The notes beneath the pieces were generated by a model. That model saw only the letters and a list, made by a program, of their open reading frames with translations, was not told the DNA's origin and made no database searches. Of a DNA stretch of 64,000 nt, positions 51,893-60,990 are shown one piece after another. Position 1 is the stretch's first letter, and each line of letters begins with the position of its first letter. The stretch comes from Clostridia bacterium (GTDB taxonomy: Bacteria > Bacillota > Clostridia > Oscillospirales > CAG-272), in NCBI GenBank assembly GCA_017416185.1, contig JAFQDF010000013.1, positions 124,001 to 188,000 of the forward strand. The letters run 5' to 3'. A program made the position numbers and the translations under genes.

Positions 51893-52862
51893 AAATATCA
51901 AATCCTACGGGTGTATAGAATATTTTCTTGTATTCATTTTTGTCAAAGTTACCCAGCATCCACATAAGCTTGGTATAAAGCGCGGCGTTTGCCATATCAT
52001 GGGCTTCGAGATACTCAAACTTATCCCCGATATATCTGCCAACCTCATAAACACCTGTATTGCTTCCCTCATATGCCACCTGAGTGGTCATAACTATAAG
52101 ACAGCTCTGCCGCTCAAGAGCAGAAGCCATACGGTCAGCTATTTCCTTGGGGAGTCCTCCCATACCGTAGCACTCCACCACAAGACAGTCGTAATCACGA
52201 ACAAGGGTATCTATGATATCAAGGGGCATACCCGGTGTGGGCTTAAGCACGAAGATGCCGGCATCCATTTTATCGTAGAAGCATACCTCACCCTTTGTCT
52301 GTTTTATATAATAAATAACCTGATCACCCTTGATATATCCGAGATATGGAAAGTTCACGCTGGCAAAGGCGTCAAAGGAATAAGTTTTTTCCTTTACGGC
52401 GCGTGTACCTGCAATTATCTTGCCGTCAAAAACGATATTCACACCTGCGCTGTCAGGATGCAACGCACAGAGCAGACTATCGTGAAGATTTCTTTTGGCA
52501 TCGGTGATATCAAATGAAATAGGCTTCTGGCTGCCTGTAAGGATAATAGGCTTGGGGCTGCACTGTATAAGATAGCTCAGCGCCGCCGCGGAATAAGCCA
52601 TAGTGTCCGTTCCGTGACATATTACAAATGCATCGTAAAGATCATAATTATCCTCTATAGCCTTTGCCATACCCAACCAATGCTCAGGGGTCATCTCGGA
52701 GCTGTCTATAGAATAAAGGCTCAAAGCATAGGGCTCACAAAGCTCTGTTATCTCGGGCAGAGCTGCAATGAGATCATCAGTATTCAGACTGGGTGCTAAA
52801 CCCATAGCAGTTCCCGCGGAGCTTATCGTTCCGCCGGTACCTATAAATAAGATTTTTTTCAT
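51885..52862 (-). CDS. ansA: L-asparaginase, type I
   Basis: 325 residues. FIGTGGTISSAG with the first catalytic Thr, and CHGTDTMAYSAAAL with the second Thr/Asp/Lys set. No signal peptide, so the enzyme is cytoplasmic. Hydrolyses asparagine to aspartate and ammonia. Start at 52860-52862. Confidence 0.94.
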   Translation of the reverse strand: MKKILFIGTGGTISSAGTAMGLAPSLNTDDLIAALPEITELCEPYALSLYSIDSSEMTPEHWLGMAKAIEDNYDLYDAFVICHGTDTMAYSAAALSYLIQCSPKPIILTGSQKPISFDITDAKRNLHDSLLCALHPDSAGVNIVFDGKIIAGTRAVKEKTYSFDAFASVNFPYLGYIKGDQVIYYIKQTKGEVCFYDKMDAGIFVLKPTPGMPLDIIDTLVRDYDCLVVECYGMGGLPKEIADRMASALERQSCLIVMTTQVAYEGSNTGVYEVGRYIGDKFEYLEAHDMANAALYTKLMWMLGNFDKNEYKKIFYTPVGFDIYG

Positions 52863-52880
52863 ATTCTTTGATTAAAGGTG

Positions 52881-52908
52881 GAAAACAGTTGCCAGGGCAA
52901 CTGTTTTC
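52881..52908. terminator. Hairpin GAAAACAGTTGCC-ag-GGCAACTGTTTTC
   Basis: Same stem as 45783-45810; between yebC and ansA on the minus strand. A pyrimidine-only tract follows (52909-52950). Confidence 0.8.
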
Positions 52909-52953
52909 TTCCTTTTCTTTTCTCTTTTCTCTCTTATCTCTTCTCTGAGAAGC

Positions 52954-53676
52954 TTACTCTTCCCAGTTATGATAGATCTCGGAAATATCGTCGTCCTCTT
53001 CGAGATGCTCGATAAGAAGGTTCATCTTCTTGATGTCCTCCTCGTCGGTGAGGGTAACGTAGTTAGAGGGGATCTTGTCCTTCTCGGCAGAAGCTATAAC
53101 GTAGCCCTTTGCCTCAAGGTCTTCCTTTACTGCCATAAGGTCAGCGGGAACGGTGTAGATCTCAAATACCTCTTCGTCAGCTACAAAGTCCTCTGCACCT
53201 GCCTCAAGAGAGTCCTCCATCAGCTTGTCTTCATCGGCGCCGCTTTCTCTCTCGATAATGATAACGCCCTTATCCTCAAACATAAAGGACACGCAGCCGC
53301 TCTGACCAAGGTTTCCGCCGTACTTGTCAAAGAAGTGTCTTACGTTACCGCCTGTACGGTTACGGTTGTCGGTGGTAGCCTCAACGATAACCGCAACACC
53401 GCTGGGACCGTAGCCCTCGTATACTACCTCCTCGTAGTCAACGGCATCGGCGCCGCTACTCTTCTTGATGATACGGTCGATGTTGTCGTTAGGCACGTTT
53501 AAGGACTTAGCCTTTGCGATAAGCTCCTTGAGCTTGGAATTGGAAACAGGGTCGGGACCGCCTGCCTTAACTGCAACTGCGATCTCCTTGCCTACCTTGG
53601 TAAATATTTTCGCCTTGGCAGCGTCACTCTTTTCTTTCTTGTGCTTAATGTTACTCCATTTGGAATGTCCGGACAT
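52954..53676 (-). CDS. YebC/PmpR-family protein
   Basis: 240 residues beginning MSGHSKWSNIKHKKEKSDAAK, with VEATTDNRNRTGGNVRH and the YNWEE-like end. The family is described as a transcription regulator and more recently as a translation factor relieving proline stalls. RBS AAGGAGAACTATA. Confidence 0.94.
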   Translation of the reverse strand: MSGHSKWSNIKHKKEKSDAAKAKIFTKVGKEIAVAVKAGGPDPVSNSKLKELIAKAKSLNVPNDNIDRIIKKSSGADAVDYEEVVYEGYGPSGVAVIVEATTDNRNRTGGNVRHFFDKYGGNLGQSGCVSFMFEDKGVIIIERESGADEDKLMEDSLEAGAEDFVADEEVFEIYTVPADLMAVKEDLEAKGYVIASAEKDKIPSNYVTLTDEEDIKKMNLLIEHLEEDDDISEIYHNWEE

Positions 53677-53732
53677 ATTATAGTTCTCCTTAATTTTTAT
53701 TTATCTCATTAAATTTTATTTTATAAAACTCA

Positions 53733-53805
53733 AGTGCAAAGTGCAAAATGCAAAGTGCAAAGTTATGGAGGATTTCCGACCCGAAAGGTCAGAAATCTTC
53801 ATTAA
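53733..53805. repeat. Hairpin plus TTTGCA-run repeat, copy 3
   Basis: TGCAAAGTGCAAAATGCAAA run at 53733-53765, then TTATGGAGG, the stem GATTTCcGACC-cgaaa-GGTCaGAAATC (53770-53796) and CTTCATTAAAATTAT. In reverse complement it has the same order as copy 1: ATTAxAxTGAAG, hairpin, CCxCCATAA, TTTGCA run. It lies between argS and yebC. Confidence 0.7.
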
Positions 53806-53807
53806 AA

Positions 53808-55529
53808 TTATATTTTTTCTGTTTTCTTCATACAGATGAGACCGAATGCGGAACCGAGTACGGTATGAACTGCATTGGTAAGTGCTACGCGGCGTTCTCT
53901 TACCTTCTCGTCCTCACAGGACAGGATCTGGCACTCGTGATAGAAACGGTTGAACGCCGTTGCCACATCAAGGATGTATCGGGTTATCATCATAGGCTCG
54001 CTTGAGTCAAGAGCAGACTCAACAGATTCGGGGAATCTTGAAAGTGTCTTTGTAAGCTGATATTCCTCCTCGGTTATATCGGTGTAATCGCAGGGCTCTG
54101 CAACACTTCCTGCCTTACTGAGAATAGAAGCACAGCGTGCATAGGTGTACTGACAGTAAGGACCGGTGTTACCGTCGAACTTAAGAACGTCATCAAGCTT
54201 GAAGTTGATATCCTTGATACGGTTGTTGGAGAGATAGTGGAATACTATCGCGCCCACACCTACCGCCTCGGCAACAGCTTCCTTATCGGGAAGCTCAGGG
54301 TTCTTTTCGTTCATAATGCCGAGAACCTTGTCGGTAGCCTGAGCAAACAGGTCCTTTAAAAGCACGACGTTACCCGTACGGGTAGCAAGCTTTGCACCGT
54401 CTATACTTACGGTACCGTAGGGAACGTGGATAAGTCTGTCCGCCCAGTCGTAGCCCATCATCTCAACCACCTTGAACCACTGGGCAAAGTGGAGACTCTG
54501 ACCGGCAGACGTTACGTAGATACACTTGTCAAAGTCATACGTCTCCTTACGGTAGAGAGCTGCCGCGATATCACGGGTAGCGTAGATGGTAGAGCCGTCA
54601 CGCTTAAGTATAAGACAGGGAGGCATATTATATTCGGACAGGTCAACTATCGTTGCGCCGTCGTCGACCTTTGTAATAGCCGCATCCTTTAATTTTTCAA
54701 TTACGGGAGCGCACTTGTCATAGTAAAAGCTCTCTCCTGCATAGCTGTCAAACTCGATACCTAACTGTGCATAGGTCTTTTTATATTCTTCAATGGAAAT
54801 TTCGATGAACCATTTCCAGAGCTTAAGGTTTTCTTCATCGCCGTTTTCGAGAGCAGTAAACTCTGCTCTTGCCTGATCCTCAAGGGTCTCATCCTTTTCG
54901 GCTTCCTCGTGGAACTTGACGTATATGGCAACGAGGGCATCTATACCGCCTGCCTCTATCTCTTCTTTATTACCCCACTTGCGGTAAGCAACGATAAGCT
55001 TGCCGAACTGTGTTCCCCAGTCGCCTAAGTGGTTGACGCCAACGCACTTATATCCTGCAAACTCGTGAAGCATCTTAAGGGAATGACCGATAACGGTGGT
55101 TCCCAAGTGTCCTATATGGAAGGGCTTAGCTACGTTTGGGGAGGAGTAGTCGAGAACAACAGTCTTTCCCTCACCTACCGTAAGTCTTCCGTAAGCCTCA
55201 CCCTTAGAGTTGACTTCTGCCACTATATCGCGGGCGAAGGACTCTCTTTCTATAAATATATTCAGATAACCGCCTGCTACCTGCACCTCGGCTACCCCTT
55301 CGGCACCTTCAAGAGATGCTGAAAGCTCGTTTGCTATCATAGGGGGAGCTTTACGAAGAGTCTTTGCAAACTTAAAGCAAGGCAGAGCCAAGTCGCCCAG
55401 CTTATCGTCCGGAGGATACTCAAACATATCGGCTATTTCTGCAACGCTCAGTCCTGCCTCGGGATTGATGGAATCAATACCCTTTTTAAGACAAGCCGCC
55501 AAGCTGAGCCTCATATCGATAATACTCAT
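53808..55529 (-). CDS. argS: Arginyl-tRNA synthetase
   Basis: 573 residues from the ATG at 55527-55529 (GGAGAA 6-7 bp upstream); an ATG two codons earlier is too close to the RBS. HIGH motif in FHIGHLGTTVIGHS, the KMSKS-equivalent in IDGAKLATRTGN, and a C-terminal DALR anticodon domain (QYTYARCASILSKAG). Normal length. Confidence 0.96.
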   Translation of the reverse strand: MSIIDMRLSLAACLKKGIDSINPEAGLSVAEIADMFEYPPDDKLGDLALPCFKFAKTLRKAPPMIANELSASLEGAEGVAEVQVAGGYLNIFIERESFARDIVAEVNSKGEAYGRLTVGEGKTVVLDYSSPNVAKPFHIGHLGTTVIGHSLKMLHEFAGYKCVGVNHLGDWGTQFGKLIVAYRKWGNKEEIEAGGIDALVAIYVKFHEEAEKDETLEDQARAEFTALENGDEENLKLWKWFIEISIEEYKKTYAQLGIEFDSYAGESFYYDKCAPVIEKLKDAAITKVDDGATIVDLSEYNMPPCLILKRDGSTIYATRDIAAALYRKETYDFDKCIYVTSAGQSLHFAQWFKVVEMMGYDWADRLIHVPYGTVSIDGAKLATRTGNVVLLKDLFAQATDKVLGIMNEKNPELPDKEAVAEAVGVGAIVFHYLSNNRIKDINFKLDDVLKFDGNTGPYCQYTYARCASILSKAGSVAEPCDYTDITEEEYQLTKTLSRFPESVESALDSSEPMMITRYILDVATAFNRFYHECQILSCEDEKVRERRVALTNAVHTVLGSAFGLICMKKTEKI

Positions 55530-55610
55530 TATCATTTCTCCTATTTAAACATAATCATACAGATAACATTGTATCACAAATTTTATTTATAATCAATAGG
55601 AGAAAACAAA

Positions 55611-55636
55611 AAAAGACGGTCTGAAGACCGTCTTTT
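55611..55636 (-). terminator. Terminator after potCD
   Basis: AAAGACGGTC and its complement around a short loop, with T-run on the minus strand. Confidence 0.8.
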
Positions 55637-55638
55637 TG

Positions 55639-57657
55639 TCAAATCTCATTTTTACGCTTATTTTTCTGCACACGACGAATATTGATATATAACGCAACGC
55701 CTATACATACCACCAGAAAAACGGGGGTAAGCCAAGGTATAGAGCCTGTATTGCTCATAATGTCGGTCCAGAGGGAGTCGATGGTTTTGGTTGCCGTTTT
55801 CGGAAGCGCATTGAAAGCCTCCGCACGGGAAAGCTCCTCGTCGGTGGGATAGAATACCGGATTGTTCCTTATCTCATCGGGCAGAAGCTCAAGAGCTGCG
55901 GTATGAGGTGTGGAATAACAGATATATTCTATATTCTTAAGCGCAACCTCAGTTTCGCACATAAAGTTGATGAACATCTCAGCAGCTTCCTTGTGGGTAG
56001 CTCCCGTAGGGATACACATAGCATCAATAAAGTAGTTAAAGCCCTCGCGGGGGACTGCAAAACCGAGGTCGGGGTTGTCCTCCATCATTGTCACCGCGTC
56101 ACCTGCATAGTAGGGCGCAAGCGCCGCCTCGCCGCCGCCCATCTTGTCAAAGATCTCGTCCATTACGTAGGACTGAACAAGGGGCTTCTGCTCACGCAGA
56201 GTTTCCGCCGCTGTCTCCAACTCCTTATCGTCAGCGGAATTTACCGAAAAGCCGTTCTTGAACTGGGCTATAGCAAAGGCGTCTCGGGAATTGTTGAACA
56301 TAAGAATATTCTTGGCGTACTTTTCATTCCATAGGATATCCCAGGTATTCACGTCATCCTCGGGATCGACTAAAGTCTTGTTATAGATTATACCAACATA
56401 GCCCCAGGTATAGGGTACGGTATACTCGTTCTCGGGGTCAAAGGCAGAGCCTAAAAACTTTTCATCTATCCAGCTTATATTCGGAATATTGTCAAAATTC
56501 AGCTTCTGTACCATTCCCTCGTTTATAAGGCGGCCTGCCATATAGTCGGAGGGGATGATAACGTCATAGGTAAATCCACCGCTTTTAAGCTTGGCATAAA
56601 GCTCCTCATTGGAAGCAAAAGTGGTATAGTTTACGTTGATACCCGTAAGCTTTTCAAACTCGGCTATAGTATCAAAGTCGCCATCTTCTCCCTCGTCTAC
56701 CGAGATGTATTCGCCCCAGTTGTAGACGTTTATCTCTACACCCTGATCGCGGAACTTGTTCCAGTCAACAGAGTCGGAATAAGGGCTGTCTGCGGATATA
56801 CCGAACGCGAGACAGGGGATAAGACAGAGAACTGTCATAGCAAGGGCTGCCGCCTTTTTGCCCTTTGCCTTTTTCTTTGGCTTCTTGGGGGAGTTTTTCT
56901 TTACATCGGCAACATTTACGATGATAAGAATGATAAGCACCACTACAAAAATAAGGGTCGAAAGAGCATTTACCTTCGGGCTGACCTTACGGCGGGTCAT
57001 AGAATAAATGGTAATGGAAAGGGTCTGCGCCTTTGAGCCGTGGGTAAAGTAGCTGATTACAAAGTCGTCCACCGAGTAGGTTATACTCATAAGGAAGCCC
57101 GTTACTATACCCGGCATTATCTCGGGTACGGTAACCTTCCAGAATGCCTGCCAACGGTCACATCCGAGGTCCAGAGCCGCCTCTACCAGATGCTTGTCCA
57201 TCTGCCTCAGCTTCGGCAGCACATTAAGTATAACGTACGGCACACAGAAGGAAACGTGAGCCAGTATCAGGGTCAGGTATCCGAAGCTCAGCTTCATTGA
57301 TACAAAGAGAAGCATAAGGGATACACCCGTTACTATCTCGGGGTTCATAATGGGCAGATAAGAAATGTTAAGAATGGCAGAACGCCAGTTCTTCTTCATA
57401 TTGAAGATTCCTATAGCCGCAGCAGTACCGAGAATAGTGGAAATAACGGATGCGATAAGCGCTACCACAAGGGTGGTAACAAGGGATTTTAAAATGGTCT
57501 CGTCCATCAACAGCTTTCTATACCAGTCAAAGGTAAATCCGCCCCATACAGAACGGCTTTTTGAAGCGTTGAAGGAGTTTACTATAAGCACCGCGATAGG
57601 TGCGTACAGAAACAGGAAAACAAGGGCAATGTATATTCTTCTTCCTAAGTTCTTCAT
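55639..57657 (-). CDS. potCD: Polyamine ABC transporter, permease fused to binding protein (PotC-PotD)
   Basis: 672 residues. Residues 1-265 are a PotC-like permease (six helices; EAA loop EAALDLGCDRWQAFWKVTVPEIMPGI). A very basic linker (KKNSPKKPKKKAKGKK) and another helix lead into a PotD-like periplasmic-type binding domain (VYNWGEYISVDEG, YDVIIPSDYMAG, IPTGATHKEAAEMFINF). A final helix (WLTPVFLVVCIGVALYI) anchors the C-terminus. Fusion of permease and receptor is known in Firmicutes polyamine systems. Stop 55639; 75 bp after potB. Confidence 0.92.
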   Translation of the reverse strand: MKNLGRRIYIALVFLFLYAPIAVLIVNSFNASKSRSVWGGFTFDWYRKLLMDETILKSLVTTLVVALIASVISTILGTAAAIGIFNMKKNWRSAILNISYLPIMNPEIVTGVSLMLLFVSMKLSFGYLTLILAHVSFCVPYVILNVLPKLRQMDKHLVEAALDLGCDRWQAFWKVTVPEIMPGIVTGFLMSITYSVDDFVISYFTHGSKAQTLSITIYSMTRRKVSPKVNALSTLIFVVVLIILIIVNVADVKKNSPKKPKKKAKGKKAAALAMTVLCLIPCLAFGISADSPYSDSVDWNKFRDQGVEINVYNWGEYISVDEGEDGDFDTIAEFEKLTGINVNYTTFASNEELYAKLKSGGFTYDVIIPSDYMAGRLINEGMVQKLNFDNIPNISWIDEKFLGSAFDPENEYTVPYTWGYVGIIYNKTLVDPEDDVNTWDILWNEKYAKNILMFNNSRDAFAIAQFKNGFSVNSADDKELETAAETLREQKPLVQSYVMDEIFDKMGGGEAALAPYYAGDAVTMMEDNPDLGFAVPREGFNYFIDAMCIPTGATHKEAAEMFINFMCETEVALKNIEYICYSTPHTAALELLPDEIRNNPVFYPTDEELSRAEAFNALPKTATKTIDSLWTDIMSNTGSIPWLTPVFLVVCIGVALYINIRRVQKNKRKNEI

Positions 57658-57690
57658 TTACAGGATAACCTCCAATCCGTGTGATTTGTT

Positions 57691-57732
57691 CGCACGCAGT
57701 TGTGTGCGCTTATGCCTGCGGGTGCGACCCGC
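57691..57732. repeat. Two small hairpins between potB and potCD
   Basis: CGCAC-gcagttgt-GTGCG (57691-57708) and GCGGGT-gcg-ACCCGC (57718-57732), the second one abutting the potB stop. They may set relative expression of the two genes. Confidence 0.5.
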
Positions 57733-58644
57733 TCATATCATCTTGCCCTCCATTTCTTCATCGCCGTTGTCCAGCTGGTTTGTGATGGACATACAGAGGA
57801 TGATGAATACCATAAGCACAAGGGATATAGCTGCACCCAGATTGGGGTTGTATGCGTTGCCAAGGAACTGAAGGTCAATCAAGTCACCGATAAGCATATT
57901 GGTGCCGCCGCCCAGCATACGTGAAATGATAAACGTGGATACCGCAGGCACGAAAACCATAGTGATACCCGATGCGATACCCGGCATACTGAGAGGAATA
58001 ACGACCTTTGTGAAAACACGGATAGAGCCTGCGCCAAGATCCTGCGCCGCCTCGATGGTGGTGTTCTCTATCTTAAGCATTACCGAATAGAGGGGCAGTA
58101 TCATAAAAGGCAGGTAGTTATATATCATACCTAAAACCACGGCACCCTGCGTATTTATCATATTGAAGGGTCCTATATTAAACAGACCGAGAAAACGGTT
58201 TATCCAGCCGTTCTTTTCCAACAAAGTCATCCAGGCGTAGGTGCGAAGCAGGAAGTTCATCCACATAGGAAGCATAATAAGCATCTGGATGACCCTCTGC
58301 CATTCTTTTCTGAATCTGGACATAAAATATGCCATAGGATAACCGATAATAAGACAGATGGCCGTTGCTATAAGCGCAAGCCAGGCGGATTTTAAAAGAA
58401 CGGGAAGGTATTCGCTGACCTCAAAGAGGTGGTTTAAGGTGAATACCGTTTTATTGACCACCGCGTCCTCGCCCTCTGTCTCGATAAGAAGCGTTGCCTC
58501 TTCATCGGTAAGACGGTTACCCTCAAGGTCAAAGGGAGCTTCGGTGGTGAAGGCAAATACACCGATAAGTATAAGGGGAACGATAACGAACACTACCATC
58601 CAAAGAAGGTAGGGACCCGCCGCCCATTTAGCGTTTTTGTTCAT
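57733..58644 (-). CDS. potB: Polyamine ABC transporter permease PotB
   Basis: 303 residues; six helices with a large extracellular loop at residues 25-75 and the EAA loop EAAQDLGAGSIRVFTKVVIPLSMPGI. GAGGAGG precedes the ATG. Begins right after potA and pairs with PotC. Confidence 0.94.
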   Translation of the reverse strand: MNKNAKWAAGPYLLWMVVFVIVPLILIGVFAFTTEAPFDLEGNRLTDEEATLLIETEGEDAVVNKTVFTLNHLFEVSEYLPVLLKSAWLALIATAICLIIGYPMAYFMSRFRKEWQRVIQMLIMLPMWMNFLLRTYAWMTLLEKNGWINRFLGLFNIGPFNMINTQGAVVLGMIYNYLPFMILPLYSVMLKIENTTIEAAQDLGAGSIRVFTKVVIPLSMPGIASGITMVFVPAVSTFIISRMLGGGTNMLIGDLIDLQFLGNAYNPNLGAAISLVLMVFIILCMSITNQLDNGDEEMEGKMI

Positions 58645-58646
58645 CC

Positions 58647-59747
58647 TTATGCCTCCTCACTGCGACCTACGGTGTAGCGGGTAATCTTAGGCATCTCGCT
58701 CTTTTTCATAATATGGATATCTTCGGGAGTAAAGGACAGACCCACTACCTCACCGACGTTTGCTGACTTGGTGGAATGAACTATCCAGTAATCCGAATAG
58801 GCATTTACTACTATCTCGTAATGAACACCCTTAAAGGTCACGGTCTCAACAACACCGTTAAGCACTTCATCCGAGGCAGGAACTATAGTGATATCCTCGG
58901 GACGGATAACCACATCAACGGGCTCCATCTCCTCAAAACCGCCGTCAACACAGTCAAAGTTATTGCCCGCAAACTCAACGAGATAATCACGGTGCATAAT
59001 GCCGGGGAGAATGTTACTCTCACCGATGAAGTTAGCAACGAAAGCATTAACAGGCTCGTTATAGATATCCTGAGGTGTGCCTATCTGCTGTATCTCACCC
59101 TTGTTCATAACGACCACGGTATCGCTCATTGTAAGAGCCTCCTCCTGATCGTGGGTAACGTATACGAAGGTGATGGACATACGCTGCTGTATCTTCTTGA
59201 GCTCTATCTGCATCTCCTTGCGAAGCTTTAAGTCAAGAGCGCCTAAAGGCTCGTCAAGAAGCAGTATCTTAGGGTTGTTTACAAGGGCGCGTGCAATAGC
59301 TATACGCTGCTGCTGACCGCCAGACATCTGATCTATGGTTCTCTTTTCAAAGCCGGCCAGATCCACGATCTCCAGCATCTCCGCAACTCTCTGCTTGATC
59401 TCCTTTTCGGGCACCTTTGAAATACGAAGCCCGAAAGCAACGTTATCATAAACGTTTAAATGAGGGAAAAGGGCGTACTTCTGGAACACGGTGTTTACCT
59501 GTCTTTTGTAAGGCGGCACGTCGTTGATACGCTTGCCGTTGAAAAGCAGGTCTCCCTTGTCGGGCGTGGCAAAACCGCCGATAATACGAAGGGTAGTGGT
59601 CTTACCGCAGCCCGAAGGCCCCAAGAGGGTAACGAACTCGTTGTCGTGAATGTCAAGCGATATGTTGTTCAAAACAGGGGTATCGCTGTCACGGAAGGTC
59701 ATTGAAACGTTTTTTAATTCAATGATTTTGTTTTTGGAATTACTCAT
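58647..59747 (-). CDS. potA: Polyamine ABC transporter ATPase PotA
   Basis: 366 residues from the ATG at 59745-59747 (AAGGAGAT upstream). Walker [10 protein letters not shown], signature MSGGQQQR, Walker [13 protein letters not shown]-terminal TOBE domain. Energises polyamine uptake. First gene of potA-potB-potCD. Confidence 0.95.
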   Translation of the reverse strand: MSNSKNKIIELKNVSMTFRDSDTPVLNNISLDIHDNEFVTLLGPSGCGKTTTLRIIGGFATPDKGDLLFNGKRINDVPPYKRQVNTVFQKYALFPHLNVYDNVAFGLRISKVPEKEIKQRVAEMLEIVDLAGFEKRTIDQMSGGQQQRIAIARALVNNPKILLLDEPLGALDLKLRKEMQIELKKIQQRMSITFVYVTHDQEEALTMSDTVVVMNKGEIQQIGTPQDIYNEPVNAFVANFIGESNILPGIMHRDYLVEFAGNNFDCVDGGFEEMEPVDVVIRPEDITIVPASDEVLNGVVETVTFKGVHYEIVVNAYSDYWIVHSTKSANVGEVVGLSFTPEDIHIMKKSEMPKITRYTVGRSEEA

Positions 59748-59990
59748 TTGCTTTTTGATCTCCTTAAAATAAATAATTGGTTGTGTATTATTTATTTTCG
59801 TTTCCTTTGCATACAAAAAAGCATCTACACGAAAAAAACACCCCGAAAGAGGCGGGAACCTCACCAGAGTGACAAACAAATCATGCAGTAAGAGCCGTAA
59901 AGCCCTCAAAAATATATGCAAAATCCGTTTCTGTAAAATACAAGATAATAATATCAAAAACTGTATATAAATGCAATAGTTTTTGTAAAA
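59748..59990 (-). promoter_or_regulatory. potA leader with a hairpin and T-run
   Basis: On the minus strand GGTGAGG and CCCG-cctcttt-CGGG lie before a run of seven T (59838-59832), so a terminator-like structure precedes potA. No coding sequence here. Whether it acts as an attenuator is not shown. Confidence 0.45.
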
Positions 59991-60539
59991 TTATTTCATA
60001 ATTGTTGATGTAAACAGAAATACCGACAAAGCAAAAACGCTTATATTTCCGTTAAGCACAAGGAGAATATATATTCCCGCAAGCCAAAGAAGAAAAAGAA
60101 ATACGTAGGATATTATCCCGGCTATTTTCTCTGCCCTGTCGGGGTCCACAAAGCAAAGCAATATCGCCTCAAGGGCATTTCCGCCGTCAAGACCTTTTAC
60201 AGGCATTAAATTTATCAGGGCATACAGAAAATTTGTACAGGCAAAAAAGCCGTGTCCGCAAAGTAGCAAAAACACGGCAATATTTACTGCAATTCCTGCA
60301 AGGGACAGTAGTATCTCTCTTGGATAGGAAATGTATTTCTGTTCTCTTTTTATATCTATTCCCACAGGCAGAAGAACAACCGATTCCACACCGATACCAA
60401 AAAGCACCATAACAAGGAGATGGCCCGCCTCATGGAGGAGAACAGCCAAAAATATCAGCCCGAGATATACGGTCGGCTCGATGAATATAAGACCTGCAAG
60501 GCAAATTACCGTTATTGAGGGAATTTTAATCTTCAACAA
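59991..60539 (-). CDS. Site-2 protease family protein (SpoIVFB-like)
   Basis: 182 residues, mostly membrane helices. LLHEAGHLLVM (HExxH) near residue 36 and NLMPVKGLDGGNAL near 115 form the active site of M50 proteases. The size and N-terminal HExxH placement fit SpoIVFB, which activates pro-sigma-K in the mother cell. No SpoIVFA of normal length is adjacent. Confidence 0.8.
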   Translation of the reverse strand: MLKIKIPSITVICLAGLIFIEPTVYLGLIFLAVLLHEAGHLLVMVLFGIGVESVVLLPVGIDIKREQKYISYPREILLSLAGIAVNIAVFLLLCGHGFFACTNFLYALINLMPVKGLDGGNALEAILLCFVDPDRAEKIAGIISYVFLFLLWLAGIYILLVLNGNISVFALSVFLFTSTIMK

Positions 60540-60696
60540 AGCTACTCCAAATCAAATGAAATTTTTGTTGTATTACTGCAACAAAAATCTTCTGAATTCA
60601 GCACCCCGACTTTATGGCTATCGCCATTCCGCTGGATAATCACACCAACCGTATCAAAGATAGGGGGGTCATGGATCTGCACTCTGCATTCTGTAT

Positions 60697-60903
60697 TCAG
60701 TATAATTCTTCGGTTTCCTCTGCCGGAGTCTCCCCCGAGATCTCCGCCATAGCTGCTACATCTTCCATAGTTTCAGAGGGGTTATAAATGACCTTGACCG
60801 CTACCATCGTTGCTACCAGGCAGGTCATAAAAATTATGGTCTTAAGGGATGCCGGATTATTCTTCTGCCTGTTCATGGGCTTGTTTGTGTAAGTAATTTT
60901 CAT
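60697..60903 (-). CDS. Small membrane protein, 68 aa (possible SpoIVFA remnant)
   Basis: A basic N-terminus (MKITYTNKPMNRQKNN), one helix (KTIIFMTCLVATMVAVKVI) and an acidic end (ETPAEETEELY). It precedes the SpoIVFB-like gene, where spoIVFA normally lies, and has that topology but lacks the rest. About 135 bp after the stop another frame is open in phase-shift, so decay is possible. RBS GAAGGTGAAGG. Confidence 0.5.
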   Translation of the reverse strand: MKITYTNKPMNRQKNNPASLKTIIFMTCLVATMVAVKVIYNPSETMEDVAAMAEISGETPAEETEELY

Positions 60904-60954
60904 ATGCCTTCACCTTCCTCGGTACATTATATTCGGTAAAGGCGAGGAGTATGA

Positions 60955-60985
60955 AAAAAGGAGGGTGATCTTCACTCTCCTTTTT
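60955..60985. terminator. Terminator after the zinc-ribbon protein
   Basis: AAAAAGGAGGGTGA-tc-TTCACTCTCCTTTTT, overlapped by the start of the intergenic gap. Confidence 0.85.
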
Positions 60986-60990
60986 GATTA

